From Allobogoriella deserti (GTDB lineage Bacteria > Actinomycetota > Actinomycetes > Actinomycetales > Actinomycetaceae), in NCBI RefSeq assembly GCF_042680605.1, contig NZ_JBHUEE010000012.1, positions 1 through 64,000 of the forward strand: a stretch of 64,000 nt of DNA. The letters are read 5' to 3'. Below are positions 51,188 to 60,643 of the stretch, one piece after another; the first letter of the stretch is position 1, and every line of letters starts with the position of its first letter. The translations under genes and the position numbers were made by a program. Below the pieces are notes generated by a model. It saw only the letters and a program-made list of their open reading frames with translations. It ran no database searches and was not told the DNA's origin.

Positions 51188-51729
51188 TGCTGGGTCCACA
51201 GCGCCAACCCGAGCAGCGACCACAGCCCGGTGAGCACGTAACCGAGGACGAGGCCGGCAAGAGCGAGGCCGCGGCCGCCGTAGGGGCCGGGTTCGCGCAG
51301 GGTGCGCAGCGCGAGGTGTCCGCACACCACGGCGCCGATGCCGAGCCCCGGCAGAACGGCCAGCGCACCGAGCGTCACCGCCGCGACGGCGAGGGGGTGG
51401 TTGCGCGGGGCGCGGACGGTATAACCCGGGCCGTCGAGGGAGACCGCGTCGCGGGCGAACTCGGTACCCGGAAAGACCGGCTCGCGGGGATCGGCAGGAG
51501 CGGCCGGGCCGGGCGGGCCGTCGGGCGCCAGGCCGGGTGGCGGCGGTGTGGTGGGGTCCGCGTGTCCGTAGGTGGGCGCCGCCGGATAGGACGGATAGGA
51601 GCCGTGCCCGCCGGACGGGCCCGGTTCGGCCGGCCGAGGTGCGTTCGGCGGGGCGAACGGGTTCTCCGGGTTCCCACCCGTGCCGTCCGCCGCTGCGTTC
51701 TCCTGGTTCCCCAGGTTCGACTCGCTCAT
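51184..51729 (-). CDS. DUF4190 membrane protein
   Basis: This is a 181-residue protein. A Pro/Gly-rich N-terminal half (about 95 residues) is followed by two transmembrane segments typical of DUF4190 (LAVAAVTLGALAVLPGLGIGAVVCGHLALR and LALAGLVLGYVLTGLWSLLGLAL, each in parts). The ATG is behind AGGAGGGG. The function of this domain is unknown. It is the first gene of a pair with the amidotransferase. Confidence 0.8.
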   Translation of the reverse strand: MSESNLGNQENAAADGTGGNPENPFAPPNAPRPAEPGPSGGHGSYPSYPAAPTYGHADPTTPPPPGLAPDGPPGPAAPADPREPVFPGTEFARDAVSLDGPGYTVRAPRNHPLAVAAVTLGALAVLPGLGIGAVVCGHLALRTLREPGPYGGRGLALAGLVLGYVLTGLWSLLGLALWTQQ

Positions 51730-51848
51730 GCCCCTCCTGTCCGGCGGCCCCCAGAATCTCACAGGCTGCCGGCGACGAAGCCCGGCACGGACCGCCATCG
51801 TCCCCGCGCCGTCTAGTGTGTGCGCCGGACCAGTGGAGGGGAGACGGT

Positions 51849-53150
51849 ATGGGCACGCGCAGGTGGTGGCGATGGACGATCCACGGGGACGGGCGCCGGA
51901 TCGCTCCCGGTGAGGTGGTGGCGCCGGACGAGCGGCTCGGCTGGGCGCAGACGATCGGCATCGGCGCCCAGCACGTCATCGCCATGTTCGGCGCGACATT
52001 CCTCGTGCCGGCGATCACCGGCTTCCCGCCGGCGACGACGTTGTTCTTCTCCGCCGTCGGCACGGTGCTGTTCCTCGTGGTCACCGCCGGCCGCGTGCCG
52101 AGCTACCTGGGCTCGTCGTTCGCGTTCATCGCGCCGATCGGCGCCGCCGCCGCGACCGGGCAGATGTCGCACGCCCTCGGCGGCGTCGTCGCAGTCGGCG
52201 TGCTGCTGGCACTGGTGGGCGTCGTGGTGCACGTGGCGGGGGCGCGCTGGATCGACGTCGTCATGCCGCCCGTGGTCACCGGCGCCATCGTGGCTCTCAT
52301 CGGGCTCAACCTCGCGCCCGCGGCCTGGGACAACGTGCAGACCGGCTCGGTCACCGCGACGGCGACGATCGCCGCGATCCTGCTCTGCGCGGTGCTCTTC
52401 CGCGGATTCCTCGGCCGGTTGTCGATCCTGCTGGGCGTGGCCCTGGGGTACGCCGTGGCCTCGATCCGCGGCGAGGTGGACCTGGAGCAGGTCCGTCAGG
52501 CGGCTTGGATCGGCCTGCCGGAGTTCGTGGCTCCGACCTTCGATCCGTCGCTGCTCGGGCTGTTCGTGCCCGTGGTGCTGGTCCTCGTGGCCGAGAACGT
52601 CGGTCACGTGAAGTCAGTGGCGGCGATGACCGGGCGCGATCTGGACCCGGTCATGGGGCGCGCCCTGATCGGAGACGGTGCGGCCACCGTGCTCGCCGGC
52701 GCCGGTGGCGGCTCCGGGACCACGACGTACGCCGAGAACATCGGCGTGATGGCCGCCACCCGCGTGTACTCGACGGCGGCGTACCTCGTCGCGGCGGGTT
52801 TCGCCCTCCTGCTGAGCTTCTCGCCGAAGTTCGGCGAGGTGGTCGCCTCGGTGCCGGCCGGGGTTCTCGGCGGCGCCGGGACCGTGCTCTACGGGATGAT
52901 CGGCGTCCTCGGGGTGCGGATCTGGGTGAGCAACCGCGTCGACTTCTCGGACCCGGTGAATCTCAACACCGCGGCAGTCGCGCTCGTGGTCGCGATCGCC
53001 GACTACACGTGGGTGGCCGGGGACATGGTCTTCGGCGGCATCGCCCTCGGGTCGGGCGCGGCCCTCGCGATCTACCACGTGATGCGGTTCATCGCGAGAG
53101 TCCGTGGCACCGCGCCGGCAGGGGAGACGGCGGCACCGGCGCGTCGGTGA
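51849..53150 (+). CDS. uracil/xanthine permease
   Basis: This 433-residue NCS2 transporter has about 12-14 segments. NCS2 motifs include AQHVIAMFGATFLVP near the start, AENVGHVKSVAAMTG, GGGSGTTTYAENIGVMAATRVYS (in parts) and the conserved Glu in that block. It imports uracil by proton symport, which would feed Upp elsewhere in the window. ATG follows GGAGGGGAG. The start region includes an unusual Trp-rich WWRWTI. Confidence 0.92.
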   Translation: MGTRRWWRWTIHGDGRRIAPGEVVAPDERLGWAQTIGIGAQHVIAMFGATFLVPAITGFPPATTLFFSAVGTVLFLVVTAGRVPSYLGSSFAFIAPIGAAAATGQMSHALGGVVAVGVLLALVGVVVHVAGARWIDVVMPPVVTGAIVALIGLNLAPAAWDNVQTGSVTATATIAAILLCAVLFRGFLGRLSILLGVALGYAVASIRGEVDLEQVRQAAWIGLPEFVAPTFDPSLLGLFVPVVLVLVAENVGHVKSVAAMTGRDLDPVMGRALIGDGAATVLAGAGGGSGTTTYAENIGVMAATRVYSTAAYLVAAGFALLLSFSPKFGEVVASVPAGVLGGAGTVLYGMIGVLGVRIWVSNRVDFSDPVNLNTAAVALVVAIADYTWVAGDMVFGGIALGSGAALAIYHVMRFIARVRGTAPAGETAAPARR

Positions 53151-53159
53151 CCGAAGGCG

Positions 53160-53795
53160 TCAGCCGCTCTCGCCGTCGCCGTTCTCGCCGCCGCCTGCCG
53201 ACCGGACCGGTTCGCAGTCCTCGGGGGCCTGCAGCGGTTCGTCCGGCTCGAGTTGGTCGATCTCGTCCTGACTGAGCATCGAGTCGTACTCCGCGCCGAG
53301 GACCACGTCCACCGTCTCGTCCTCGCGCCCGTCGTCGAGGGAGACGACCGAGCCCGGGAACAGTCGCGCGAGCGAGTATCCGGCGACGACGCCCTCGGCG
53401 CCGACGACGATCTGCGCCGTTCCCTCGTAGGAGCCCTGCGGCCAGTTGGCCGGTTCCTGGTTGACCAGCACCCCGGCGCGGCTCAGGGACTCCCCGGTCT
53501 CACCGGCGAGGCCGGCGCGGTCGGTGCCGTTGTAGACGTTGGCGGTGATGCTGCCGAGGTCCAGCGCCGTGGCGTCCTGCGGTGGACACGGCACGACGAC
53601 GTCGTCGGTGGGTTCCGGGCTGGAGAACTCCCGCTGCAGCGGTGAGGGCACCAGGCCCGTGAACATCGCGGCGGCGATGAGCGCGAGCACCAGCAGGATC
53701 GTGACGAGGCCACCGAAGATGACCGTCTGCCGCTGCTGGAGCCGTCGGCGTCGTGCCTGGCGGGCGTCCTGGACGGACGGGTGCGGGGCTGTCAC
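53160..53795 (-). CDS. LytR C-terminal domain membrane protein
   Basis: This 211-residue protein has a short cytoplasmic Arg-rich start, one transmembrane segment (VIFGGLVTILLVLALIAAAMF, in parts, about residues 25-45), and an outer LytR_C domain (ITANVYNGTDRAGLAGETGESL, VVVGAEGVVAGYSLARLFPG, VDVVLGAEYD). The domain is found on cell-wall-linked proteins. A TACCGT box 8 nt before the GTG suggests a leaderless transcript. The tail is Pro/Glu/Gly-rich. Confidence 0.83.
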   Translation of the reverse strand: MTAPHPSVQDARQARRRRLQQRQTVIFGGLVTILLVLALIAAAMFTGLVPSPLQREFSSPEPTDDVVVPCPPQDATALDLGSITANVYNGTDRAGLAGETGESLSRAGVLVNQEPANWPQGSYEGTAQIVVGAEGVVAGYSLARLFPGSVVSLDDGREDETVDVVLGAEYDSMLSQDEIDQLEPDEPLQAPEDCEPVRSAGGGENGDGESG

Positions 53796-53832
53796 AGGAG
53801 GAAACGGTAGCTGACGAGTCTGTGACAGCCGT

Positions 53833-54156
53833 TCATCCGGGCGGGGGTGCCGGACGTCCGTCGTCGTCGAGTTCGAGGACCCGGGCGTGCAGCACCAGGC
53901 GCTGCTGCAGAGCGGTCCGCAGCGCGCGGTGCAGCCCGTCCTCGAGATAGAGATCGCCTCGCCAGGACACCACGTGTGCGAAGAGATCGCCGAAGAAGGT
54001 CGAGTCCGAGGCCAGCAGGTGCCTCAGGTCGAGCGTGCTCTTGGTGGTGACCAGCTGGTCGAGCCGGATCTGCCGGGGCGGGACGTCCGCCCAATCGCGG
54101 TCGCTGACGAATCCGTGATCGGGGTACGGCCGACCGTCCCCCACGGCCTTGAACAT
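53833..54156 (-). CDS. VapB-like type II antitoxin family protein
   Basis: This 107-residue protein starts MFKAVGDGRPYPDH and has RQIRLDQLVTTKSTLDLRHLL, DSTFFGDLFAHVVSWRG and a final ALRTALQQRLVLHARVLEL. It is of an actinobacterial type often labelled a VapB-family antitoxin. There is no PIN-domain toxin beside it, so the label may be only a fold similarity. It lies between the LytR-C and NlpC/P60 genes, fitting a housekeeping role. A GTG at 54159 is an alternative start. Confidence 0.75.
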   Translation of the reverse strand: MFKAVGDGRPYPDHGFVSDRDWADVPPRQIRLDQLVTTKSTLDLRHLLASDSTFFGDLFAHVVSWRGDLYLEDGLHRALRTALQQRLVLHARVLELDDDGRPAPPPG

Positions 54157-54244
54157 CACGCAGGCATTCTCCTCGTGCCGAGGTCGGGCCACCACGAGGT
54201 GGCCGGGCGAGTCGGTCGTTCTGGCACGACCGGTCGGACAGCGC

Positions 54245-55069
54245 TCAGGCGACGCGGATGAAGACCGGGTTCGACAGGTAGATCGGCGACTCGTGCAGCG
54301 GTGAGGAGGGGTTGCGCGCCGCGATGTGGTTGCCGTTGCCGGTGTAGATGCCCACATGTCCGGGACCCCAGACGAGGTCGCCCGGCCGGGCTTCGGCGGC
54401 GGACACGACCGTGCCGGCGCCGTACTGGGCGCTCGAGGAACGCGGCAGCGAGATGCCGACCTGGGCGAAGACGTACTGGGTGAAGCCCGAGCAGTCGAAG
54501 CCGGCCGGGGTCGAGCCACCGTAGACGTACGGCGTGCCGATGTACTGCCGGGCGATGTCGACGATCTGCTGACCGATGCCCGACGCCGGGGCGGACTGCG
54601 TCTCGGCCGGTGCCGCGGGCTCGGAGGTCTCTGGTGCTGTCTCCGGGGCGGTGGAGACCTCCTCCCGGGCGGTGTCGCGGGAGACCGGTGCGGTCCGCTC
54701 GGTGGTCTCGGCGTCGACCTCGGCCAGGGTGGCCGCCGGCTCCGGCTCGGGCGGCGGCGTCGCTTCGGCGGAGGCCTCTCCCACCGACCAGGAGACCTCC
54801 CCGGAGGTCTCCACGGACGGGCCGGTCACCAGGCCGGCGCGAACCTGCTGGCTGATCTGCCCCAGGACGGCCTCGGGCCGGGCGCCGCCGGACTCCCCCG
54901 GCGCCGCGGCTGCGGAGGAGGCCGCCATCGTGATCGCCAACGACGACGATGCGACCGTCAGGACGCCGCGGCGTGCCTGGAGCTTGGTCAGGGTCAGCCC
55001 GGTGAGCGGGGTGGCGGGCCGGACGGGTGCGCGGTGCCGGCCGCGTGCCTGTGTCGTGAGTTCGGACAA
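54245..55069 (-). CDS. secreted NlpC/P60 peptidoglycan hydrolase
   Basis: This 274-residue protein has a TTG start behind an AGAGG-rich leader. A long signal sequence (LTKLQARRGVLTVASSSLAITM, in parts) ends near SSAAAA. A Glu/Thr/Pro-rich linker follows. The C-terminal NlpC/P60 domain has YVYGGSTPAGFDCSGFTQYVF with the catalytic Cys, then a GHVGIYTGNGNHIAA histidine. It cleaves stem peptides of peptidoglycan outside the cell. The long leader upstream is a likely c-di-AMP riboswitch, which commonly controls such enzymes. Confidence 0.88.
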   Translation of the reverse strand: MSELTTQARGRHRAPVRPATPLTGLTLTKLQARRGVLTVASSSLAITMAASSAAAAPGESGGARPEAVLGQISQQVRAGLVTGPSVETSGEVSWSVGEASAEATPPPEPEPAATLAEVDAETTERTAPVSRDTAREEVSTAPETAPETSEPAAPAETQSAPASGIGQQIVDIARQYIGTPYVYGGSTPAGFDCSGFTQYVFAQVGISLPRSSSAQYGAGTVVSAAEARPGDLVWGPGHVGIYTGNGNHIAARNPSSPLHESPIYLSNPVFIRVA

Positions 55070-55089
55070 CGAACCTCTACCTCTCCTGA

Positions 55090-55285
55090 CCGCCTGCGGG
55101 GGTGAACTCTCGGGTGCGGGCCGGAGCAGCCCGACGCGCGACCGTGCCGCGCACTCACCCGTGTTCCCAGCTGGGAACCGTGGTTCCCCGTCCCTGCCGA
55201 CCGATCTGTCGCACCGGCTCCGACGACGACGGCAGGGTGCGGCTTCCGCCGTCGGAGACTCCACGGCGAGGGTGACGGTGGAGCG
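55090..55285 (-). ncRNA. putative ydaO-type cyclic di-AMP riboswitch
   Basis: The roughly 215-nt 5' leader of the NlpC/P60 gene contains, on the minus strand, GGGGAACC, a paired linker, then CGGGTGAGTG, which resemble the conserved ydaO pseudo-symmetric core. GACGGC and GCCGTC arms lie upstream. In Actinobacteria this riboswitch class stands before wall hydrolases and turns expression off with c-di-AMP. The ends are approximate, as I cannot fold the RNA fully here. Confidence 0.5.
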
Positions 55286-55291
55286 GTCCAG

Positions 55292-55320
55292 ACGCTAGCC
55301 GAACATGCGACGAATGTCAC
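55292..55320 (-). promoter_or_regulatory. promoter of the NlpC/P60 leader
   Basis: On the minus strand a GTGACA -35-like box (55315-55320) and TAGCGT -10 box (55292-55297) are separated by 17 bp. Transcription from about 55285 would give a long structured leader before the TTG start at 55069. Confidence 0.5.
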
Positions 55321-55527
55321 GTTTAGATCACGGGTCTGTGGAGGAACGGTCACGACATCGGCTTGTGTCGCCGCCGGGTCTGCACCGTGCCGCCCGAGAC
55401 ACCTTCCCGAACGGGGGCAGGTGGCACGCACCGCTCGCACCGGAACTCCCTGCCTCAACCGGGCTCAGGGTGGGGCGCTCCGGTGCGTCCGCCAAGGGTG
55501 CCGTCTCGATCAGCCCTACCGATGAGA
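55321..55527. other. non-coding stretch upstream of the NlpC/P60 promoter
   Basis: I see no gene here. Open frames run through it but have no recognisable product. It holds the region between the promoter of the wall hydrolase leader and the hairpin of tRNA-Ser, and may contain further regulatory sites. Confidence 0.5.
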
Positions 55528-55559
55528 CGAGCCCGGACCGAGGCCTCGGTCCGGGCTCG
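55528..55559 (-). terminator. 32-bp perfect palindrome downstream of tRNA-Ser(GGA)
   Basis: Two 16-bp arms (CGAGCCCGGACCGAGG and complement) meet without a spacer, 30 bp past the 3' end of the minus-strand tRNA. The hairpin is a strong GC-only terminator without a T-run. Confidence 0.7.
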
Positions 55560-55588
55560 CACGCGATACCCGCCGGGCATCACATCGG

Positions 55589-55673
55589 CGGAGGATGGGG
55601 GATTCGAACCCCCGAGGGCGTGAACCCAACACGCTTTCCAAGCGTGCGCCATAGGCCGCTAGGCGAATCCTCC
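55589..55673 (-). tRNA. tRNA-Ser (anticodon GGA)
   Basis: On the minus strand GGAGGAT pairs with ATCCTCC, with discriminator G. The anticodon loop reads CTTGGAAA (anticodon GGA, reads UCC and UCU). The long variable arm and T-arm GGGGGTTCGAATCCCCC complete a class II serine tRNA. CCA is not encoded. Confidence 0.97.
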
Positions 55674-55900
55674 CGGGCATGGGTGCGCCGTGGCACCGAG
55701 CGTCGAGAATACCCGACGGCGCAGTGCCGATCGACCGGCTGGAGCGCCCGTGCCGGGTGGGGTTCCTCACCCGGGACCGGTGGTGCGCTTCGTCGGATCG
55801 TGCGTCCGTCAGGGTGCGCGCTCGTCCGCAGTGGCCCGGCAGCTGCCGGGCGACGCCGGGTGACGACCTACCGGTGGTGCCGGTCGTCACCTCCCCGCCG

Positions 55901-55931
55901 TTGGACGCGGTCACAGGGGGGTCCGTAGACT
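55901..55931 (+). promoter_or_regulatory. promoter of the SRP RNA
   Basis: A TTGGAC -35-like box (55901-55906) and a TAGACT -10 box (55926-55931) are separated by 19 bp, with the SRP RNA starting about 7 bp further on. Confidence 0.45.
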
Positions 55932-55937
55932 GACGGC

Positions 55938-56027
55938 AGACCCCTCGTGCGGCGTCATCTTGCCGAACTCCCCCAGGGCCGGAAGGCAGCAAGGGTAGGT
56001 GAGCTCTGACGGGTGCACGGGGGGTCC
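55938..56027 (+). ncRNA. ffs: signal recognition particle RNA (4.5S type)
   Basis: The apical loop GGCCGGAAGGCAGCAAGGGT (GGAA tetraloop plus the asymmetric AGCA bulge bound by Ffh) is clear. The ends GACCCCTCGTGC and GCACGGGGGGTC pair to close the hairpin. The RNA forms the particle core that targets membrane proteins. As in many Actinobacteria it lies just upstream of dnaX. Boundaries are set by the closing stem. Confidence 0.95.
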
Positions 56028-56106
56028 TTCGCGTGGAGGGCCGGGGTATGCACCGTCACGTCGGCGTGGGTGCCTGGTGTCGCCTCGCACGGCTAACCTC
56101 GACTGC

Positions 56107-58482
56107 GTGAGCACCGCCCTCTACCGCCGCTATCGGCCCGAGACCTTCCAGGAGGTCATCGGGCAGGGCCACGTGACCGAGCCCTTGACCGCGGCGCTGC
56201 GGGCCGACCGCACCAATCACGCGTACCTCTTCTCCGGCCCGCGCGGGTGCGGCAAGACGACGTCGGCGCGCATCCTGGCCCGCTGCCTGAACTGTGCCCA
56301 GGGGCCCACCGACACACCGTGCGGCGAGTGCCCCTCGTGCCGTGAGCTCGCCCGCGAGGGGAGCGGTTCACTGGACGTCGTCGAGATCGACGCCGCCTCC
56401 CACGGCGGCGTCGACGACGCCCGTGACCTCCGCGAACGAGCCACGTTCGCCCCGGCGCGGGACCGCTACAAGATCTTCATCATCGACGAGGCCCACATGG
56501 TCTCGCAGGCGGGCTTCAACGCGCTGCTGAAGATCGTCGAGGAACCCCCGGAGCACCTGCGGTTCGTCTTCGCGACGACGGAACCGGACAAGGTCATCGG
56601 CACCATCCGTTCGCGGACGCACCATTACCCCTTCCGGCTCGTCCCGCCGGAAGAGCTGCTCGGCTACCTCGAGCAGCTGTGCGAGACGGAAGGCGTGCGG
56701 GTCGGTGGCGGCGTGCTGCCCATGGTGGTGCGAGCCGGCGGTGGTTCCGTCCGGGACACCCTCTCCGTCCTGGACCAGTTGCTGGCCGGCGCGGACGAGT
56801 CCGGCCTCGACTACGACCGTGCGCTCGCCCTTCTCGGCTACACCGACGCCGCACTGCTCGACGACGCGGTCGATGCGCTCGCCGCGCGTGACGGCGCGAG
56901 CCTGTTCCGCGTGGTGGACCGCGTCATCGAGTCCGGGCACGATCCGCGCCGCTTCGTCGAAGACCTGCTCGAGCGGCTGCGGGACCTGGTGCTCATCGCG
57001 ATGGCCGGTGATCACGCCGCCGCCGCGCTCCGGGGCCAGCCGGAGGACCAGCTCGCTCGGATGCAGGTCCAGGCCCGTAACCTCGGCCCCGCTCAGCTCT
57101 CCCGGGGTGCCGACCTCGTGAACGAGGCGCTCACCGAGATGACCGGGGCCACGTCACCACGGCTGCAGCTCGAGCTGCTCTGCGCCCGGCTGCTGCTCCC
57201 CGGCGCCGACGACGCGGACGCCGGGTACGGCGCTCGGCTCGACCGGCTCGAACGGAACGTCGCGGCTCCGCCGGCCGCCGCGGGTCCCGGGCCGTCCGCC
57301 GGAACGGAGCCGGCGCGGTCCGCGGGACCCGCGCGGTCCGCGGAACCGGCTGCGGCCGCTGAGCCGGTCGGGCCCGGGGCGCCGGCTGCACCCGACGCGC
57401 CCGGGACACCGGCCGAGCCGGCGCCGCCCGAACCGCCCGAGCCGGGCGAGCCGCACGTGCCTGCCCGGCCCGCCGCGGCCACGGCGCAGGACCCGCCCGC
57501 CGATCAGCCCGCGCCCGCCGGCCAGGGGCCCGCCGCCTCCACGCCCACACCGGCACCCGCGCCGGAGATGACGCCGCCCGCCACGACCGACGATCCCGGC
57601 GCCCCGAGTGACAACGTCGGAGATGCGGAGATGATCCGCCGCAGGTGGTCCGAGGTCGTGGCCACCCTCGCCCGGCTCCGGCGTGCCACCTGGGCCTTGG
57701 TGTCGCAGAACGCGCAGGTGGGCAGCGTGCGAAACGGGACGCTGCAATTGCTCTTCAGCACGTCCGGGCTGGCCGCGACCTTCCGTACCGGCGCGCACGC
57801 GCAGCACGTCGAACGCGCACTCGTGGAGACTCTCGGGACACCGCTGCGGGTCGAGGGCATTGTCGACGACGGCGGCGCCGGCGGGAACGGCGGCGAACCG
57901 GTACCGCCGGGACCTGCCCCGGCCGACAGCCGCTCAGCCCCGTCCTCGGCCGTCGCCGACGCCATGACGAGCTGGGCGACACCGGCCACGGCACCTCGTG
58001 CGCCGTCGCCTGCTCCGCAGGACGACGCCTCCGGAGCCGCGGGCACGGAACTGCGACCCGCGGCTGTCCCCGAACCGGACGGGGCCTCGAACGGCCATGA
58101 GATGCCCCCGGAGCCGGCGCCGGACGGTCCTGCCGACACCGAGACCGACACCGACACCCACACCGAGGCCGCCGCGCCGGCACCGGTCGTGCCCGCTGAG
58201 AACCCCGCGGCCACCGCCGGGACGGTCGAGCATGCCGATCGGGCACGTCCTGAACGCCCCGGCGTTCCCCGGAGCGCCACACCGGCGGACCGGGTCTCAG
58301 CCGCCTCGCCCGGAAGCGCCACGACCCCTGCGCCGCCCCGCGTCGCACCGGCCGATGACGTCCCCTCCGCCGACGACCCCGACGCGGAGGGTTCGGGCAT
58401 GGTCGGCGCGCCGCTCGTGGCGCAGATTCTCGGCGGCACCGTCATCGAGGAGATCACCACCCCCGACGGCGCCGGCACGTAG
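56107..58482 (+). CDS. dnaX: DNA polymerase III subunit gamma/tau
   Basis: This is a 791-residue protein. The AAA+ clamp-loader core comprises YRRYRPETFQEVIGQGHV, Walker A FSGPRGCGKTTSARILA, the zinc-cysteine module CLNC..CGECPSC, IFIIDEAHMVSQAGFNALLK and the SRC-like RSRTHHY. From about residue 390 the chain is a Pro/Ala/Glu-rich linker to a C-terminal domain around residue 515. No frameshift slippery site is evident, so a single form is likely. Start GTG 56107 is supported by a TAACCT box 7 nt upstream. Confidence 0.95.
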   Translation: MSTALYRRYRPETFQEVIGQGHVTEPLTAALRADRTNHAYLFSGPRGCGKTTSARILARCLNCAQGPTDTPCGECPSCRELAREGSGSLDVVEIDAASHGGVDDARDLRERATFAPARDRYKIFIIDEAHMVSQAGFNALLKIVEEPPEHLRFVFATTEPDKVIGTIRSRTHHYPFRLVPPEELLGYLEQLCETEGVRVGGGVLPMVVRAGGGSVRDTLSVLDQLLAGADESGLDYDRALALLGYTDAALLDDAVDALAARDGASLFRVVDRVIESGHDPRRFVEDLLERLRDLVLIAMAGDHAAAALRGQPEDQLARMQVQARNLGPAQLSRGADLVNEALTEMTGATSPRLQLELLCARLLLPGADDADAGYGARLDRLERNVAAPPAAAGPGPSAGTEPARSAGPARSAEPAAAAEPVGPGAPAAPDAPGTPAEPAPPEPPEPGEPHVPARPAAATAQDPPADQPAPAGQGPAASTPTPAPAPEMTPPATTDDPGAPSDNVGDAEMIRRRWSEVVATLARLRRATWALVSQNAQVGSVRNGTLQLLFSTSGLAATFRTGAHAQHVERALVETLGTPLRVEGIVDDGGAGGNGGEPVPPGPAPADSRSAPSSAVADAMTSWATPATAPRAPSPAPQDDASGAAGTELRPAAVPEPDGASNGHEMPPEPAPDGPADTETDTDTHTEAAAPAPVVPAENPAATAGTVEHADRARPERPGVPRSATPADRVSAASPGSATTPAPPRVAPADDVPSADDPDAEGSGMVGAPLVAQILGGTVIEEITTPDGAGT

Positions 58483-58491
58483 GCTGCCGCT

Positions 58492-59091
58492 GTGTACGAA
58501 GGTGCGGTCCAGGACCTGATCGACGAGCTCGGCAGGCTCCCCGGCGTGGGCCCCAAGAGCGCGCAGCGCATCGCGTTCCACATCCTCGCCGCCGATGCCG
58601 ACGAGGTCGCCGCGCTCGCGCGTGCGTTGACCGAGGTCAAGGCGAAGGTCCGGTTCTGCGAGATCTGCGGCAACGTCTCCGAGCAGACGCAGTGCCGCAT
58701 CTGTGCCGACCCCCGGCGGACCTCCGCCGTGCTGTGCGTGGTCGAGGAACCCAAGGACGTCGTCGTCATCGAACGCACCCGGGAGTTCCGCGGCCGCTAC
58801 CACGTGCTGGGCGGCGCCATCAATCCGATCGACGGCGTCGGTCCGGACGATCTACGCATCCGCGAGCTGATGACCCGGCTGGCCGACGGCGAGGTCGAGG
58901 AGGTCATCCTCGCCACGGACCCGAACATCGAAGGGGAGGCGACCGCGACCTACCTCGCGCGGATGCTGCGCGGCATGGGGATCGCCGTCTCCCGCCTCGC
59001 CTCCGGCCTGCCGGTCGGCGGAGACCTCGAGTACGCCGACGAGGTCACGCTCGGCCGTGCCTTCGAGGGACGGCGGCGGGTGGAGGCCTGA
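58492..59091 (+). CDS. recR: recombination mediator RecR
   Basis: This 199-residue protein has the helix-hairpin-helix LIDELGRLPGVGPKSAQRIA, the zinc finger CEICGNVSEQTQCRIC, the Toprim VVEEPKDVVVIE, and GGAINPIDGVGPDDL. RecR helps RecF and RecO load RecA at gaps. It starts 9 bp after dnaX with a TAGGCT box 6 nt upstream of the GTG. In many bacteria a ybaB gene lies between dnaX and recR; none is here. Confidence 0.95.
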   Translation: MYEGAVQDLIDELGRLPGVGPKSAQRIAFHILAADADEVAALARALTEVKAKVRFCEICGNVSEQTQCRICADPRRTSAVLCVVEEPKDVVVIERTREFRGRYHVLGGAINPIDGVGPDDLRIRELMTRLADGEVEEVILATDPNIEGEATATYLARMLRGMGIAVSRLASGLPVGGDLEYADEVTLGRAFEGRRRVEA

Positions 59092-59121
59092 GCCTTCCCG
59101 AGCGCACCCCGGACAGTGGGG

Positions 59122-59141
59122 CGTGGACCGTGCAGTCCACG
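59122..59141. promoter_or_regulatory. inverted repeat upstream of lysC
   Basis: CGTGGAC and GTCCACG are perfect 7-bp arms separated by 6 bp, 30 bp past the recR stop and 220 bp before lysC. It may end recR transcription or bind a regulator. Confidence 0.35.
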
Positions 59142-59261
59142 ATATGGACGCCGTCGGTGGGGTAGGTAGGTGCGCCGGATTCTCGGTGACAGCATGCCGA
59201 TAGGCGTCCGGTGGCGTGGGTGGGCTCCGGCCGTCGCGTGCGGGGTGTGTGACGCGGCTCG

Positions 59262-59290
59262 TGTCGCGGACAGTGCGCCGTCCGTACTAT
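59262..59290 (+). promoter_or_regulatory. putative lysC promoter
   Basis: A TGTCGC -35-like box and a TACTAT -10 box (59285-59290) are spaced 17 bp, giving a leader of about 65 nt to the GTG start. The -10 is good and the -35 weak. Confidence 0.4.
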
Positions 59291-59362
59291 GGATCGCGGT
59301 TCACACGGCCTCGTCACCCTTGGCCGGTCTGCCCGCTATCCATCCCAGGAGTTGTCCTTTCC

Positions 59363-60639
<1,277 letters not shown>

Positions 60640-60643
<4 letters not shown>

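Noticed and set aside
53833..54156. Toxin-antitoxin pair
   Set aside because: Only the VapB-like protein is present; no PIN-domain or other toxin gene lies next to it.
56107..58482. Programmed frameshift in dnaX giving a short gamma form
   Set aside because: No A-rich slippery heptamer is seen near the end of the AAA+ core.
59092..59362. Lysine riboswitch before lysC
   Set aside because: The 270-bp leader lacks the multi-helix lysine core; only a short inverted repeat and promoter boxes are visible.
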